The notes beneath the pieces were generated by a model. The model did no database searches and was not told the origin of the DNA. It saw nothing but the letters and a program-made list of their open reading frames with translations. Positions 49,788 through 60,233 of a DNA stretch of 64,000 nucleotides are shown one piece after another. A program made the position numbers and the translations under genes. Every line of letters starts with the position of its first letter. Position 1 is the stretch's first letter. The stretch comes from Streptococcus sp. 29887 (lineage in GTDB: Bacteria > Bacillota > Bacilli > Lactobacillales > Streptococcaceae), in NCBI RefSeq assembly GCF_032595075.1, contig NZ_CP118735.1:338001-402000 (forward strand), in the 5' to 3' direction.

Positions 49788-49814
49788 ATGAAAGACAGGA
49801 TTATACCCTATTAG
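49788..49814 (+). other. Eight-codon frame MKDRIIPY with a strong RBS
   Basis: AAGGAGG (49776-49782) is 5 bp before ATG AAA GAC..., and the frame stops at TAG after eight codons. It is either a leader peptide or the aborted start of a lost gene. The following 240 bp (to 50050) hold no gene; they contain GCGTTAACTCGCTTTGCCGTAC, similar to the interior of the repeat at 49501, and a hairpin AAAGGTTCCCCAAACCTTT (about 49978). Confidence 0.45.
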
Positions 49815-50050
49815 CGTCATTTAGTTTATCTTTTATTACTGCGTTAACTCGCTTTGCCGTACTTTACGAATGTTACTTACTATCGTAAGCGCGATTTCCA
49901 AGCTTTAATAATTCGCTGGACTATTGAAGCTACCTGCAGCTTTTGATGCGAACTTTGTTCGCTCTATTTCCCCCTCCAAAGGTTCCCCAAACCTTTAGAG
50001 CTAGTACTAAAAGCAAACTAAAAGACTAAATCAATTTTTTTAAAAATAAA

Positions 50051-50067
50051 GGTCAGTAAAAGTCAAA
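50051..50067 (+). promoter_or_regulatory. CtsR box 5
   Basis: GGTCAGT-AAA-AGTCAAA, 32 bp before the clpL start codon. The nearest upstream strong promoter is 400 bp away. Confidence 0.65.
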
Positions 50068-50098
50068 AGAAATAGAATTTATAAACGAGGTATAAACG

Positions 50099-52198
50099 AT
50101 GAACAACAATTTCAATAACTTTAACAATATGGACGATATTTTCAATCAACTCATGGGCAATATGGGTGGCTACAGCACAGAACGTCGCCGTTATTCTATC
50201 AATGGGCGTGAAGTGACCCCAGAGGAATTTGCCCTTTACCGTCAGACTGGTCGCCTGCCACAGACAGAAGAAGTGGCTCAAGCACAGGCTAAAGGTCAGA
50301 TAAAGTCAGACGGAATTCTGGCAAAACTTGGTCGCAATTTGACCAAAGATGCGCGTGAAGGTAAGCTGGATCCTGTTATTGGAAGAAACAAGGAAATCCA
50401 AGAAACCTCTGAAATCCTAGCTCGTCGTACGAAAAATAATCCTGTTCTGGTCGGTGATGCAGGTGTTGGTAAAACAGCGGTAGTAGAAGGTTTGGCTCAA
50501 GCCATTGTCAATGGTGATGTGCCAGCAGCCATTAAGAACAAGGAAATCATTTCCATCGACATTTCAGGTTTGGAAGCTGGGACTCAGTATCGTGGAGCTT
50601 TTGAGGAAAATGTGCAAAATCTTGTGGATGAAGTCAAAAAAGCAGGAAATATCATTCTATTCTTTGATGAAATTCATCAGATTTTGGGAGCTGGTAGTAC
50701 TGGTGGAGACTCCGGTTCCAAGGGCTTAGCGGATATTCTCAAACCAGCTTTATCCCGTGGGGAATTGACGGTTATCGGTGCCACTACACAGGACGAATAC
50801 CGCAATACCATTCACAAGAACGCCGCTCTGGCCCGTCGTTTTAATGAAGTCAAGGTCAATGCTCCGTCCGCAGAAGACACCTACCAGATTTTGAAAGGGA
50901 TTAAGCCGCTTTATGAAGCCCACCACAATATTGCCTTGCCAGATGAGGTTTTGAGAGCTGCGGTTGATTATTCCGTCCAATATATTCCACAACGTAGCTT
51001 GCCTGATAAGGCTATTGACCTGGTCGATGTGACTGCTGCACACTTGGCTGCACAACATCCTGTGACAGATATTCAGACCTTGGAAGCAGAAATGGCTGAG
51101 GCAAAACAGTTGCAGTTGGAAGCAGCTGAGAAAGAGGATTATGAAAAAGCCTTGAATGAAAAAGTCCGTATTGATAAGCTACAAAAACAGATTGACACTC
51201 ATACAGAGCAACAGAAAGTGGTAGCGACTGTTAATGATGTGGCTCAGGCGGTTGAGCGGATGACAGGAATTCCAGTCTCACAAATGGGAGCTTCTGATAT
51301 TGAACGACTCAAGGAATTGAAAAATCGTCTGGCAGCTAATGTTATCGGTCAAGACGATGCGGTGGAAGCTGTATCTCGTGCCATTCGTCGGAATCGTGCA
51401 GGTTTTGATGACGGAAACCGTCCGATTGGTTCCTTCCTCTTTGTCGGTCCGACAGGTGTGGGTAAGACAGAGTTGGCAAAACAGTTAGCGCTAGACTTGT
51501 TTGGTAACAAGGATGCCATTATTCGTTTGGACATGTCTGAATACAGCGATAGGACAGCCGTTTCCAAGCTGATTGGGACCACGGCAGGTTATGTGGGCTA
51601 CGACGACAATTCCCATACTCTTACCGAACGTGTCCGCCGCAATCCTTACTCCATTGTCCTCTTGGATGAGATTGAAAAGGCAGACCCACAAGTGATTACC
51701 CTCCTCTTGCAAGTGCTAGATGACGGGCATTTGACTGATGGACAGGGCAACCAAGTTAATTTTAAAAATACCATTATTATCGCGACTTCTAATGCTGGTT
51801 TTGGTTATGGAATGGCAGAAGGTGAAGAAGAGCAAGATATCATGGACCGTATTGCACCATTCTTCCGTCCGGAATTTCTCAACCGTTTCAACGCAGTTAT
51901 CGAATTCAAACACTTGGGCAAAGCAGACCTCAAGGCAATTGTAGATTTGATGTTAGCCCAGGTCAATAAGACCCTAGCTAAAAAAGGTATTCACTTAGAA
52001 GTGACTGAGGCAGCCAAAGAGTTCTTGATGGAAGAAGGCTATGATCAGGCTATGGGAGCTCGTCCATTGCGCCGTGTGATTGAAAATCAGATTCGAGACA
52101 AGGTAACGGATTACTATCTGGATCACCTAGATGTGACAAACTTGTTGGCTGATGTAGTAGAAAATGAGATTCAAATCAGCGAGCAAACCTTTTCATAA
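50099..52198 (+). CDS. clpL: ATP-dependent chaperone ClpL
   Basis: 699 aa. Starts [25 protein letters not shown], the ClpL N-terminus, with no ClpC-type N-domain repeats. First AAA module: [15 protein letters not shown] and [14 protein letters not shown] short coiled-coil middle domain (about 325-375) follows; second AAA module: [15 protein letters not shown] and VLLDEIEKA. There is no IGF/IGL ClpP-binding tripeptide that I can identify, consistent with a stand-alone disaggregase. ClpL protects against heat and affects antibiotic tolerance and virulence in streptococci. RBS AACGAGG. Upstream region carries multiple CtsR operators. Confidence 0.96.
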   Translation: MNNNFNNFNNMDDIFNQLMGNMGGYSTERRRYSINGREVTPEEFALYRQTGRLPQTEEVAQAQAKGQIKSDGILAKLGRNLTKDAREGKLDPVIGRNKEIQETSEILARRTKNNPVLVGDAGVGKTAVVEGLAQAIVNGDVPAAIKNKEIISIDISGLEAGTQYRGAFEENVQNLVDEVKKAGNIILFFDEIHQILGAGSTGGDSGSKGLADILKPALSRGELTVIGATTQDEYRNTIHKNAALARRFNEVKVNAPSAEDTYQILKGIKPLYEAHHNIALPDEVLRAAVDYSVQYIPQRSLPDKAIDLVDVTAAHLAAQHPVTDIQTLEAEMAEAKQLQLEAAEKEDYEKALNEKVRIDKLQKQIDTHTEQQKVVATVNDVAQAVERMTGIPVSQMGASDIERLKELKNRLAANVIGQDDAVEAVSRAIRRNRAGFDDGNRPIGSFLFVGPTGVGKTELAKQLALDLFGNKDAIIRLDMSEYSDRTAVSKLIGTTAGYVGYDDNSHTLTERVRRNPYSIVLLDEIEKADPQVITLLLQVLDDGHLTDGQGNQVNFKNTIIIATSNAGFGYGMAEGEEEQDIMDRIAPFFRPEFLNRFNAVIEFKHLGKADLKAIVDLMLAQVNKTLAKKGIHLEVTEAAKEFLMEEGYDQAMGARPLRRVIENQIRDKVTDYYLDHLDVTNLLADVVENEIQISEQTFS

Positions 52199-52215
52199 AA
52201 TAATCGAATAATAAT

Positions 52216-52252
52216 GAAATTCTGGGTTAAAATACTCAGAATTTCTGTTTTT
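52216..52252 (+). terminator. Terminator of clpL
   Basis: GAAATTCTGGGT pairs with ACTCAGAATTTC, followed by TGTTTTTG. Confidence 0.75.
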
Positions 52253-52305
52253 GTTTAACGGTCACAAGAGCAGTAGAATACGTATTTATGGGAGATTTTG
52301 AGTGG

Positions 52306-52317
52306 TTTTACGTAAAA
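52306..52317. promoter_or_regulatory. Palindrome TTTTACGTAAAA upstream of malQ
   Basis: Perfect 12-bp palindrome 26 bp upstream of the malQ -35. Its TTTTACG half-site matches the arms of the inverted repeat at 57014-57047 beside the GntR gene, so both may be bound by the same regulator. Confidence 0.5.
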
Positions 52318-52342
52318 GTTTTTAAAAATCTTGTATAATTCC

Positions 52343-52371
52343 TTGACAAGTGCAAACGTTTGCGTTAAACT
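52343..52371 (+). promoter_or_regulatory. malQ-glgP promoter with MalR/CcpA-type operator
   Basis: TTGACA (52343-52348), 17 bp, TAAACT (52366-52371). The spacer contains the perfect palindrome GCAAACGTTTGC (52352-52363), the form of operator used by MalR in pneumococcus and closely related to cre sites. A weaker GAAAACGTTTTT follows at about 52393, at the RBS. Confidence 0.85.
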
Positions 52372-52404
52372 ATCATTGTACTTGAAAGAAAGGAAAACGT
52401 TTTT

Positions 52405-53913
52405 ATGGCGAATCGTACCAGTGGAATTTTAATGCATATCACCTCACTTCCAGGCAAGTTTGGTATCGGTACTTTTGGAAAACCTGCCTATGATTTTGTG
52501 GATTTCTTGGTTGAAACCAAGCAGACCTACTGGCAGCTTCTTCCTCTCACAACGACCAGTTATGGGGATTCTCCCTACCAATCATTTTCAGCTATCGCTG
52601 GAAATACCCACCTAATTGATTTTGATTTATTGGCAGAAGAAGATTTATTGGCCAACTTTGATTACCAAGATGTGAACTTTGGGGACAATCCAGAAAAAGT
52701 GGACTACGCTTTGATTTACGAAGCACGTCGTCCAATCTTGGAAAGAGCTGTTAAAAATTTCTTGACTGATGACAAGCGTAAAGTAGCCTTTCAAGAGTTT
52801 GAAAAAGCTAATTCATCATGGCTAAATGACTATGCAGAGTTCATGGCCATTAAAGAACATTTTGGCAACAAGGCCCTACAAGAATGGGATGACAAGAAAG
52901 TGGTTGCTCGAAATGAAGAAGCCCTTGAAAAATACCGCTTGGAATTGGCGGACCAAATTGATTACTTTAAAGTAACGCAGTATTTCTTCTTTAGCCAGTG
53001 GAAGCAGTTGAAGGCTTACGCCAATAAGCACCATATCCAAATTATCGGAGATATGCCTATTTACGTATCGGCAGATAGTGTGGAAGTTTGGACCAAGCCA
53101 CAGCTCTTCAAGCTTGATAGCGAACGCAAGCCACTTTATGTGGCAGGCGTACCAGCGGATAACTTCTCTGCGGACGGTCAGCTCTGGGGTAACCCACTTT
53201 ATGATTGGGAACAACATGAAAAGACTGGCTACAACTGGTGGATTTACCGTATTCACGAGAGCTTCAAGATCTACGATGTCTTGAGAATTGACCACTTCAA
53301 AGGCTTTTCTGACTACTGGCAGGTAGCTGGAGATGCTAAAGTTGCCAAGGTTGGCACTTGGGAGCCAGGCCCAGGTTACAATCTCTTCAAGGCGGTCAAA
53401 GAAACCCTTGGTGACCTGCCGATTATTGCGGAGGACCTTGGGAATATCGATGCTAAGGCACGTAAACTTCTGGCAGATTGCGGCTACCCAGGTATGAAAA
53501 TCCTGGAATTTGGCTTCTTCGATGTGACGGGGGAGAGCATTGACATCCCACACCGTTGTGTGCCAAATTCGATTGCCTATACAGGTACCCATGATAATGA
53601 GGTGGTTAATGGCTGGTATAACAATCTAGAGCCTGAACAACAGGAATTTGTAGATGCCTATACCAACAGAAAACCGATTGAGCCAGTTACTCAAGCCATG
53701 CTTAGAACACTGTTTGCAACGGTCAGCGATACAGCTATTGCGACCATGCAAGATGTTCTGGACTTGGGTGAAGACAGCCGTATGAACATGCCTTCAACTG
53801 TTGGAGGCAACTGGGAATGGCGGATGAAAGCCGAAGATTTAACCCAGGACCGCATAGACTTCTTAGTCAAAATGACTACACTATATCAACGAGGAAATGA
53901 AAAACATGATTAA
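52405..53913 (+). CDS. malQ: 4-alpha-glucanotransferase (amylomaltase)
   Basis: 502 aa GH77 enzyme. [21 protein letters not shown]-terminus, [15 protein letters not shown], the catalytic nucleophile in [11 protein letters not shown], the acid in [11 protein letters not shown], and the third carboxylate in YTGTHDNEV. It moves glucan chains between maltodextrins, releasing glucose. It overlaps glgP by 17 bp; together they break maltodextrin to glucose and glucose-1-phosphate. Confidence 0.97.
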   Translation: MANRTSGILMHITSLPGKFGIGTFGKPAYDFVDFLVETKQTYWQLLPLTTTSYGDSPYQSFSAIAGNTHLIDFDLLAEEDLLANFDYQDVNFGDNPEKVDYALIYEARRPILERAVKNFLTDDKRKVAFQEFEKANSSWLNDYAEFMAIKEHFGNKALQEWDDKKVVARNEEALEKYRLELADQIDYFKVTQYFFFSQWKQLKAYANKHHIQIIGDMPIYVSADSVEVWTKPQLFKLDSERKPLYVAGVPADNFSADGQLWGNPLYDWEQHEKTGYNWWIYRIHESFKIYDVLRIDHFKGFSDYWQVAGDAKVAKVGTWEPGPGYNLFKAVKETLGDLPIIAEDLGNIDAKARKLLADCGYPGMKILEFGFFDVTGESIDIPHRCVPNSIAYTGTHDNEVVNGWYNNLEPEQQEFVDAYTNRKPIEPVTQAMLRTLFATVSDTAIATMQDVLDLGEDSRMNMPSTVGGNWEWRMKAEDLTQDRIDFLVKMTTLYQRGNEKHD

Positions 53914-56170
53914 CTTTACAACATTTGCAGAAAGCAAGGCCAACAAGAAATTAGCAGATATGACCAACGAAGAAATCTATCTTCAGTTGCTCAACTATGT
54001 CAAACTATCAGCGGCAGATATGCCAAAAAACACAGGTAAACGCAAGGTTTACTATATCTCAGCAGAGTTCCTTATCGGTAAACTCTTGTCAAACAACTTG
54101 ATCAACTTGGGTGTTTACAAGGACATTCAAGCAGAATTAGTAGCAGCTGGCAAGTCTTTGGCACAGGTTGAAGACGTGGAACCAGAACCATCACTTGGTA
54201 ACGGTGGTCTTGGCCGTTTGGCATCTTGCTTTGTGGATTCTATGTCAACACTTGGCATCAACGGTGAGGGTGTTGGTCTTAACTACCACTGTGGTCTCTT
54301 CAAGCAAGTCTTCAAGGACAACCAACAAGATGCAGAGCCAAACTTCTGGATTGAAAATGATTCTTGGTTGATTCCAACGACAATCAGCTACGATGTTCCA
54401 TTCAAAAACTTCACATTAACATCTAAATTGGACCGTTTGGACATCCTTGGTTACAAGAAAAACACTAAAAACTACCTCAACTTGTTTGATATCCAGTCTG
54501 TTAACTACGGCTTGATTGAAAATGGCATTTCATTTGACAAGACGGCTATCCAAGAAAACTTGACCCTCTTCTTGTACCCAGATGATTCAGACAAGAACGG
54601 TGAATTGCTCCGCATTTACCAACAATACTTCATGGTGTCAAATGCTGCCCAGCTCTTGATTGATGAAGCGATTGACCGTGGCTCAAATGTGCGTGACTTG
54701 GCAGACTATGCCTATGTTCAAATCAACGATACCCACCCTTCACTTGTTATTCCAGAATTGATTCGTCTATTGACTGAAAAACACGGCTTGGAATTTGCAG
54801 AAGCAGTTGGCATCGTTAAGAACATGACTGGTTACACCAACCACACCATCTTGGCAGAAGCCCTTGAAAAATGGCCATTGTCATTCTTGGAAGAAGTAGT
54901 GCCTCACTTGGTAGGCATCATCAAGGAATTGGATGCCTTGGTAGCTAAGGAAGTAGCTGATATTGCTCTTCACATCATCGACGAGTCTGGTCGTGTGCAC
55001 ATGGCTCACATGGATATCCACTTCTCAAACTCTGTCAACGGGGTTGCGGCTCTCCACACTGAAATCTTGAAAAACTCTGAGTTGAAAGGCTTCTACGAGC
55101 TTTACCCAGAGAAATTCAATAACAAGACAAACGGTATCACCTTCCGTCGTTGGTTGGAATTTGCTAACCAAGACCTTGCTGATTACATCAAGGAATTGAT
55201 TGGTGATGAATACTTGACAGATGCGACCAAGTTGGAGAAATTGCTTGCTTTTGCAGATGACAAGGAAGTTCATGCTAAATTGGCTGAAATCAAACACAAC
55301 AATAAATTGGCTCTTAAACGTTACCTCAAAGACAACAAGGGTATCGAATTGGACGAAAACTCTATTATCGATACACAAATCAAACGTTTCCACGAGTACA
55401 AACGCCAACAAATGAACGCCTTGTATGTCATCCACAAGTATCTTGAAATCAAGAACGGCAACCTGCCAAAACGTAAAATCACCGTTATCTTCGGTGGTAA
55501 GGCAGCTCCAGCTTACGTGATTGCCCAAGACATCATCCACTTGATTCTCTGCTTGTCTGAGTTGATCAACAATGACCCAGAAGTCAGCAAGTACCTCAAC
55601 GTTCACTTGGTGGAAAACTACAACGTTACCGTTGCTGAAAAACTCATCCCTGCGACAGACATTTCTGAGCAAATCTCATTGGCTTCTAAAGAAGCATCAG
55701 GTACTGGTAACATGAAATTCATGCTCAACGGTGCTTTGACGCTTGGTACCATGGACGGTGCCAACGTGGAGATTGCAGAGTTGGCTGGTATGGACAACAT
55801 CTACACATTTGGTAAGGATTCAGATACCATTATCGACTTGTACGACAAGGCTGGTTACGTATCTGCAGACTACTACAATGGCGATGCCAATATCAAACGT
55901 GCAGTTGACTTTATCGTCAGCGATGAAGTGCTTGCACTTGGGAATGAAGAACGCCTTGGTCGCTTACATCATGAATTGATCTCTAAAGACTGGTTCATGA
56001 CCTTGATTGACTTGGCTGAGTACATTGAAGTCAAGGAGCAAGTCTTTGCAGACTACGAAGATCAAGAATCTTGGAACAGAAAAGTTGTTCACAATATCGC
56101 CAAAGCAGGATTCTTCTCATCTGACCGTACAATCGAGCAGTACAACCAAGACATCTGGCACAGTAACTAA
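53897..56170 (+). CDS. glgP: Glycogen/maltodextrin phosphorylase
   Basis: 757 aa GT35 enzyme producing glucose-1-phosphate from alpha-1,4-glucans. Signatures: [38 protein letters not shown] and the PLP lysine in [26 protein letters not shown] 53897 has GAGGAA just upstream; ATG 53906 ([10 protein letters not shown]) is an equally possible start. It may be named malP because it is co-transcribed with malQ. Confidence 0.95.
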   Translation: MKNMINFTTFAESKANKKLADMTNEEIYLQLLNYVKLSAADMPKNTGKRKVYYISAEFLIGKLLSNNLINLGVYKDIQAELVAAGKSLAQVEDVEPEPSLGNGGLGRLASCFVDSMSTLGINGEGVGLNYHCGLFKQVFKDNQQDAEPNFWIENDSWLIPTTISYDVPFKNFTLTSKLDRLDILGYKKNTKNYLNLFDIQSVNYGLIENGISFDKTAIQENLTLFLYPDDSDKNGELLRIYQQYFMVSNAAQLLIDEAIDRGSNVRDLADYAYVQINDTHPSLVIPELIRLLTEKHGLEFAEAVGIVKNMTGYTNHTILAEALEKWPLSFLEEVVPHLVGIIKELDALVAKEVADIALHIIDESGRVHMAHMDIHFSNSVNGVAALHTEILKNSELKGFYELYPEKFNNKTNGITFRRWLEFANQDLADYIKELIGDEYLTDATKLEKLLAFADDKEVHAKLAEIKHNNKLALKRYLKDNKGIELDENSIIDTQIKRFHEYKRQQMNALYVIHKYLEIKNGNLPKRKITVIFGGKAAPAYVIAQDIIHLILCLSELINNDPEVSKYLNVHLVENYNVTVAEKLIPATDISEQISLASKEASGTGNMKFMLNGALTLGTMDGANVEIAELAGMDNIYTFGKDSDTIIDLYDKAGYVSADYYNGDANIKRAVDFIVSDEVLALGNEERLGRLHHELISKDWFMTLIDLAEYIEVKEQVFADYEDQESWNRKVVHNIAKAGFFSSDRTIEQYNQDIWHSN

Positions 56171-56178
56171 TCCAAAAC

Positions 56179-56214
56179 AAAAGAATGTTTCCGAGTGGGA
56201 ACATTCTTTTTTGG
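56179..56214. terminator. Terminator between glgP and the GntR gene
   Basis: AAAAGAATGTTTCC-GAGT-GGGAACATTCTTTT; symmetric A/T flanks suit both convergent genes. Confidence 0.85.
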
Positions 56215-56225
56215 TATGTTTAATT

Positions 56226-56933
56226 TTATCGTTTGGCCATAGATACAAAGGTGACCTTGTCTGGTCGGTAGGTAATGGTGCCGTACTGAAAAGGACGGCC
56301 GTCTGCCAGATAGGTGGTACTAGTGACGGAAACCACCATGTCGTAGTCAGCCAGATCAAGCAAGGATTTTTCTTCCTCCGTCGCAAAGCGGAAGGAAATT
56401 TCTCGGCGGGAATGGGAAATTTCTAAGCCAAGGTCGTTTTCCAAATATTGATAAATGGAGCTTTCAGCGATTTCCTTGCTGAGATAGGGAACGATCCTGC
56501 GGTCAAAGTAGGAAATCTCATACTCTAATCGCTCACCGTCGATAGTCCGAACGCGACTGACACGGTAGAGATCCGTTTTTTCATCCACTTCCAATTCCTT
56601 CATGATCTCTGGCTGACCTTGGACAATATAGAGGTTGGTCAATTCGGTCTGGACTTGATGATGGGCAGAGCGGTTGAGTTCACTGACGGTCTTCAATTCG
56701 GACACAAATGGTTTTCGAACGAGGTTATGGTCCAAAATAATCGAGTTTCGTCCCTGACGTTTTTGGATATAGCCATCCATCTCCAAGAGAGATAGGGCCT
56801 TACGAATGGTATCCTTGGAAAAGGAGTAAATCTCCATCAGTTCATTTTCTGTAGGCATCTCTTGATTGGCCTGCCAGATATTTTGTTCAATTTTTTCCTT
56901 GATGTCAGCATAGACTTTTTTGTATTTACTCAT
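56226..56933 (-). CDS. GntR-family regulator with UTRA domain
   Basis: 235 aa. Winged-helix N-terminus YKKVYADIKEKIEQNIWQANQEMPTENELMEIYSFSKDTIRKALSLLEMDGYI, then a UTRA sugar-phosphate sensor domain (residues about 90-230). It resembles TreR, which responds to a PTS-imported phospho-sugar. It is divergent from the nuclease-PTS operon; the 10-bp inverted repeat at 57014-57047 between them is a natural operator. Which sugar it senses cannot be told from sequence. Confidence 0.88.
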   Translation of the reverse strand: MSKYKKVYADIKEKIEQNIWQANQEMPTENELMEIYSFSKDTIRKALSLLEMDGYIQKRQGRNSIILDHNLVRKPFVSELKTVSELNRSAHHQVQTELTNLYIVQGQPEIMKELEVDEKTDLYRVSRVRTIDGERLEYEISYFDRRIVPYLSKEIAESSIYQYLENDLGLEISHSRREISFRFATEEEKSLLDLADYDMVVSVTSTTYLADGRPFQYGTITYRPDKVTFVSMAKR

Positions 56934-57013
56934 TGGGTTAACTTCCTAGTGTGCTATTTACCGTTAGTATATCATAAAAAATGCCAAAGGTCAGTATTCT
57001 AAGTCTAGACAAC

Positions 57014-57047
57014 TTTTACGGAAAACTTACAAAATTATTCCGTAAAA
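57014..57047. promoter_or_regulatory. Inverted repeat, candidate GntR operator
   Basis: TTTTACGGAA (57014-57023) and TTCCGTAAAA (57038-57047), perfect arms separated by 14 bp, ending 3 bp before the -35 of the nuclease-PTS operon. Confidence 0.65.
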
Positions 57048-57050
57048 CTA

Positions 57051-57079
57051 TTGACACTTGAAAACGTTTACGTTATAAT
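57051..57079 (+). promoter_or_regulatory. Promoter of the nuclease-PTS operon with cre-like site
   Basis: TTGACA (57051-57056), 17 bp, TATAAT (57074-57079): perfect consensus. The spacer has TGAAAACGTTTACG (57059-57072), a near-cre sequence; TGAATACGTTTTAC (57092-57105) follows downstream. Confidence 0.85.
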
Positions 57080-57127
57080 AAGACTACAAGTTGAATACGT
57101 TTTACGAAGTAAATAGAAAGGAGCGAC

Positions 57128-57919
57128 ATGAAGTTACTAACAGTCAATGTTCATGCCTGGCTAGAAGAGGACCAGCATGAGAAATTGGATATTTTAGCTC
57201 AGACCATTGCCCAAAAGCAATACGATGTGATTGCTCTTCAGGAAGTCAATCAGCTGATGACAAGTTCCTTGGTGACCAAGGACTTACGCCAAGACAATTA
57301 TGGTTTGGTTTTGCTTGAAAAACTGAAAGATCTTGGTGTGACAGGCTATTCTTATTTCTGGTCCAATTCCCATATTGGTTACGATAGGTACGATGAAGGA
57401 ATTGCCTTCTTGACCAAACTACCTGTCTATGAAGTGGATGCCTTCTATTGCAGTCAGAACAAAGAATTGACATCAATCCTTTCTCGCAAGATTATAGGAT
57501 TGACGGTGGCATATGGGAATGAGTTGATAGATTTGTATTCCTGTCATATCAATCTTCCTGACAGTAAAGAAGAAAATCAGTTGGAGAATATCCGCTCGAT
57601 TGTGGAACGGACAAGTTCGGACCGCTTGAAAATTCTAATGGGAGATTTCAATACGGATGCCCTGTCAAATCCACAAGCCTATCAAGCAATCAAGGACTTA
57701 GGTTTATATGATAGTTATGATTTGGCTGAGAAAAAGGATAGGGGAATCACCGTTGAAAAAGCCATTGATGGGTGGGCAGGTCATAGTCAGGAAAAACGTC
57801 TGGACTATGTGTTCTTAAATCAGAAAAGACAGGTTCAATCCAGTCGTGTGATTTTCAATGGAGATAATCTTCCCATTATTTCAGACCACTTTGGTGTGGA
57901 AGTTAACATTAGTATTTAA
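57128..57919 (+). CDS. Endonuclease/exonuclease/phosphatase family protein
   Basis: 263 aa EEP-fold hydrolase. MKLLTVNVHAWLEED (catalytic Asn), ALQEVNQL (metal Glu), LMGDFNTDALS (DxN) and ISDHFGVEV (Asp-His) are all present, so activity is expected. There is no signal peptide. Its substrate could be a nucleic acid, phospholipid head group or phosphosugar. RBS AAAGGAGCG. It is co-transcribed with a PTS permease 36 bp downstream, which argues for a role in carbohydrate or phosphate-ester use rather than DNA. Confidence 0.85.
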   Translation: MKLLTVNVHAWLEEDQHEKLDILAQTIAQKQYDVIALQEVNQLMTSSLVTKDLRQDNYGLVLLEKLKDLGVTGYSYFWSNSHIGYDRYDEGIAFLTKLPVYEVDAFYCSQNKELTSILSRKIIGLTVAYGNELIDLYSCHINLPDSKEENQLENIRSIVERTSSDRLKILMGDFNTDALSNPQAYQAIKDLGLYDSYDLAEKKDRGITVEKAIDGWAGHSQEKRLDYVFLNQKRQVQSSRVIFNGDNLPIISDHFGVEVNISI

Positions 57920-57955
57920 AGGTCAACTGACCAAGAAAAAATTTAGGAGAAACAT

Positions 57956-60124
57956 ATGAAAAAATTTCTTAGTTTCGAATTTTGGCAAAAATTCGGTAAA
58001 TGTTTGATGGTCGTGATCGCCGTTATGCCGGCGGCAGGTCTCATGGTTTCTATCGGAAACTCGATTCCACTAATCAGTCCAGAATCAGAATTGCTCATTC
58101 GTATTGGGAATATCATTGCCCAAATCGGTTGGGGGATTATCGGAAACCTCCACTTGCTCTTTGCCTTGGCAATCGGTGGTAGCTGGGCTAAAGAGAAAGC
58201 TGGTGGTGCCTTCTCTGCTGGTCTTGCCTTCATCTTGATTAACTTGATAACAGGTCACTTCTTTGGTGTAACGACTGATATGTTGGCTGATGCGACTGCG
58301 ACTGTTAGCACAGTCTTTGGGACTCAAATTCCAGTATCTGGCTACTTTGTCAATATCCTTGGTCAGCCTGCTTTGAACATGGGTGTCTTTGTAGGGATTA
58401 TTGCTGGTTTTGTTGGTGCGACTGCTTACAACAAATACTACAACTATCGCAAGTTGCCAGATGTATTGACCTTCTTTAACGGAAAACGCTTTGTGCCGTT
58501 TGTAGTCATCTATCGTTCTGTTCTTGTAGCGCTTGGTTTGGCAATCTTCTGGCCTCTTGTACAAACTGGTATTAACAGTTTTGGTAAATGGATTGCAACC
58601 TCACAAGACACCGCTCCTATTGTAGCTCCATTCGTTTATGGTACCTTGGAACGTTTGCTTCTTCCATTTGGTCTTCACCACATGTTGACCATTCCAATGA
58701 ACTATACATCACTTGGTGGTACCTATGACATCTTGACAGGTGCACAAGCAGGTACACAAGTATTTGGCCAAGATCCACTCTGGTTGGCTTGGATTACAGA
58801 CTTGATTAACCTCAAGGATGCTGGTGATTTGACTCAGTACAATGACTTGCTTGCTAATGTAACGCCTGCTCGCTTTAAAGTAGGTCAAATGATTGGTTCC
58901 TCTGGTATTCTCATGGGCTTGACCCTTGCTATGTACCGCAACGTTGATGAGGATAAGAAGAAAAAATATCGTGGTATGTTCCTTTCATCTGCTGCAGCCG
59001 TCTTTTTGACAGGTGTAACAGAACCAATTGAGTTTATGTTCATGTTTGCAGCAATGCCACTCTATGTAGTCTATGCATTTGTACAAGGTGCAGCATTTGC
59101 CATGGCCGATATTGTCAATTTGCGTATGCACTCATTTGGTAATATCGAATTCCTTACACGTACACCGATGGCGATTAAAGCCGGTATTGGTATGGACGTT
59201 GTCAACTTTATCTGGGTAACAGCCCTCTTTGCGGTTGGTATGTACTTCATTGCCAACTTCATGATTCAAAAATTCAACCTAGCAACTTCTGGACGCAATG
59301 GTAACTATGATACAGAAACAACGGATGTGGTTTCAAACTCAAACGTAGATACTGCGGATGCCAATTCACAAGTGGTTCAAATCATCAACTTGCTTGGTGG
59401 TCGTGATAATATCGCAGATGTGGATGCTTGTATGACTCGTCTTCGCGTAAGTGTCAAAGATGTGGCACAGGTTGGAGATGAAAATGCTTGGAAACAGGCT
59501 GGTGCTATGGGCTTGATTATCAAGGACTCAGGTGTTCAAGCAGTCTACGGACCAAAAGCAGATGTTCTCAAATCGGACATTCAAGACTTACTAGAATCAG
59601 GCGTAGCTATTCCTCGTACGGAAATTGTTGCAAGTGAAACAGTAGTTGAGGAAGCACAATTCAAGGGTGTGACCGAGGCAGTTTATGCTGTTGCTGAAGG
59701 TCAAGCCATTGCCATCACAGAAGTGAAAGATCCAGTCTTCTCACAAAAAATGATGGGCGACGGTTATGCAGTTGAGCCTAGCTCCGGCAATGTTTACGCA
59801 CCAGTTTCAGGTATTGTCACCAGTGTCTTCCCAACCAAACACGCTGTCGGTATTTTGTCTGACAAGGGTGTAGAAGTTTTAGTTCACGTTGGTTTAGACA
59901 CAGTTGCACTAAACGGGGCTCCATTCTCGGCTAAGGTAACAGACGGTCAACGTGTTGAAGCAGGGGATTTGCTCCTTGTTGCAGACCTTGAAGCCATTCG
60001 CTCAGCAGGACGTGAAACAACCATCGTCGTTGCCTTCACAAACACAGCAGAAATCAAATCTGTCGGCCTTGAAAATCTTGGACAGGTCAGTCAAGATAGC
60101 CAAGTTGCGACAGTTGAGTTGTAA
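57956..60124 (+). CDS. PTS glucose/maltose-type permease EIICBA
   Basis: 722 aa fusion. EIIC with about ten membrane segments (residues 1-435; FGKCLMVVIAVMPAAGLMVSIG, TEPIEFMFMFAAMP). EIIB (about 465-545) has phospho-Cys492 in DACMTRLRVSVKD. EIIA (about 575-720) has phospho-His644 in VEVLVHVGLDTV and GDGYAVEPSSGNVYAPVSG. It resembles streptococcal PtsG/MalT (glucose or maltose uptake); placement next to malQ-glgP supports maltose/maltodextrin-related sugar, but this is inference. RBS TTAGGAGAAA. Confidence 0.92.
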   Translation: MKKFLSFEFWQKFGKCLMVVIAVMPAAGLMVSIGNSIPLISPESELLIRIGNIIAQIGWGIIGNLHLLFALAIGGSWAKEKAGGAFSAGLAFILINLITGHFFGVTTDMLADATATVSTVFGTQIPVSGYFVNILGQPALNMGVFVGIIAGFVGATAYNKYYNYRKLPDVLTFFNGKRFVPFVVIYRSVLVALGLAIFWPLVQTGINSFGKWIATSQDTAPIVAPFVYGTLERLLLPFGLHHMLTIPMNYTSLGGTYDILTGAQAGTQVFGQDPLWLAWITDLINLKDAGDLTQYNDLLANVTPARFKVGQMIGSSGILMGLTLAMYRNVDEDKKKKYRGMFLSSAAAVFLTGVTEPIEFMFMFAAMPLYVVYAFVQGAAFAMADIVNLRMHSFGNIEFLTRTPMAIKAGIGMDVVNFIWVTALFAVGMYFIANFMIQKFNLATSGRNGNYDTETTDVVSNSNVDTADANSQVVQIINLLGGRDNIADVDACMTRLRVSVKDVAQVGDENAWKQAGAMGLIIKDSGVQAVYGPKADVLKSDIQDLLESGVAIPRTEIVASETVVEEAQFKGVTEAVYAVAEGQAIAITEVKDPVFSQKMMGDGYAVEPSSGNVYAPVSGIVTSVFPTKHAVGILSDKGVEVLVHVGLDTVALNGAPFSAKVTDGQRVEAGDLLLVADLEAIRSAGRETTIVVAFTNTAEIKSVGLENLGQVSQDSQVATVEL

Positions 60125-60129
60125 AAAGT

Positions 60130-60160
60130 AAAAGACAAGTTCATCAGAGCTTGTCTTTTG
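60130..60160 (+). terminator. Terminator of the nuclease-PTS operon
   Basis: AAAAGACAAG pairs with CTTGTCTTTT. Confidence 0.8.
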
Positions 60161-60195
60161 CCTTTGAAAATCTTCTCAATCCTTGCCATTTATGG

Positions 60196-60201
60196 TATAA
60201 T
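60196..60201 (+). promoter_or_regulatory. -10 of yebC (extended type)
   Basis: TGGTATAAT, no clear -35, 32 bp before ATG. Confidence 0.5.
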
Positions 60202-60233
60202 AAAGCGATTTTATAAAATGTAGGAGGTTCCCC

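Noticed and set aside
55025..55672. 215-codon minus-strand frame inside glgP
   Set aside because: Shadow of a strongly coding gene; no RBS or domain.
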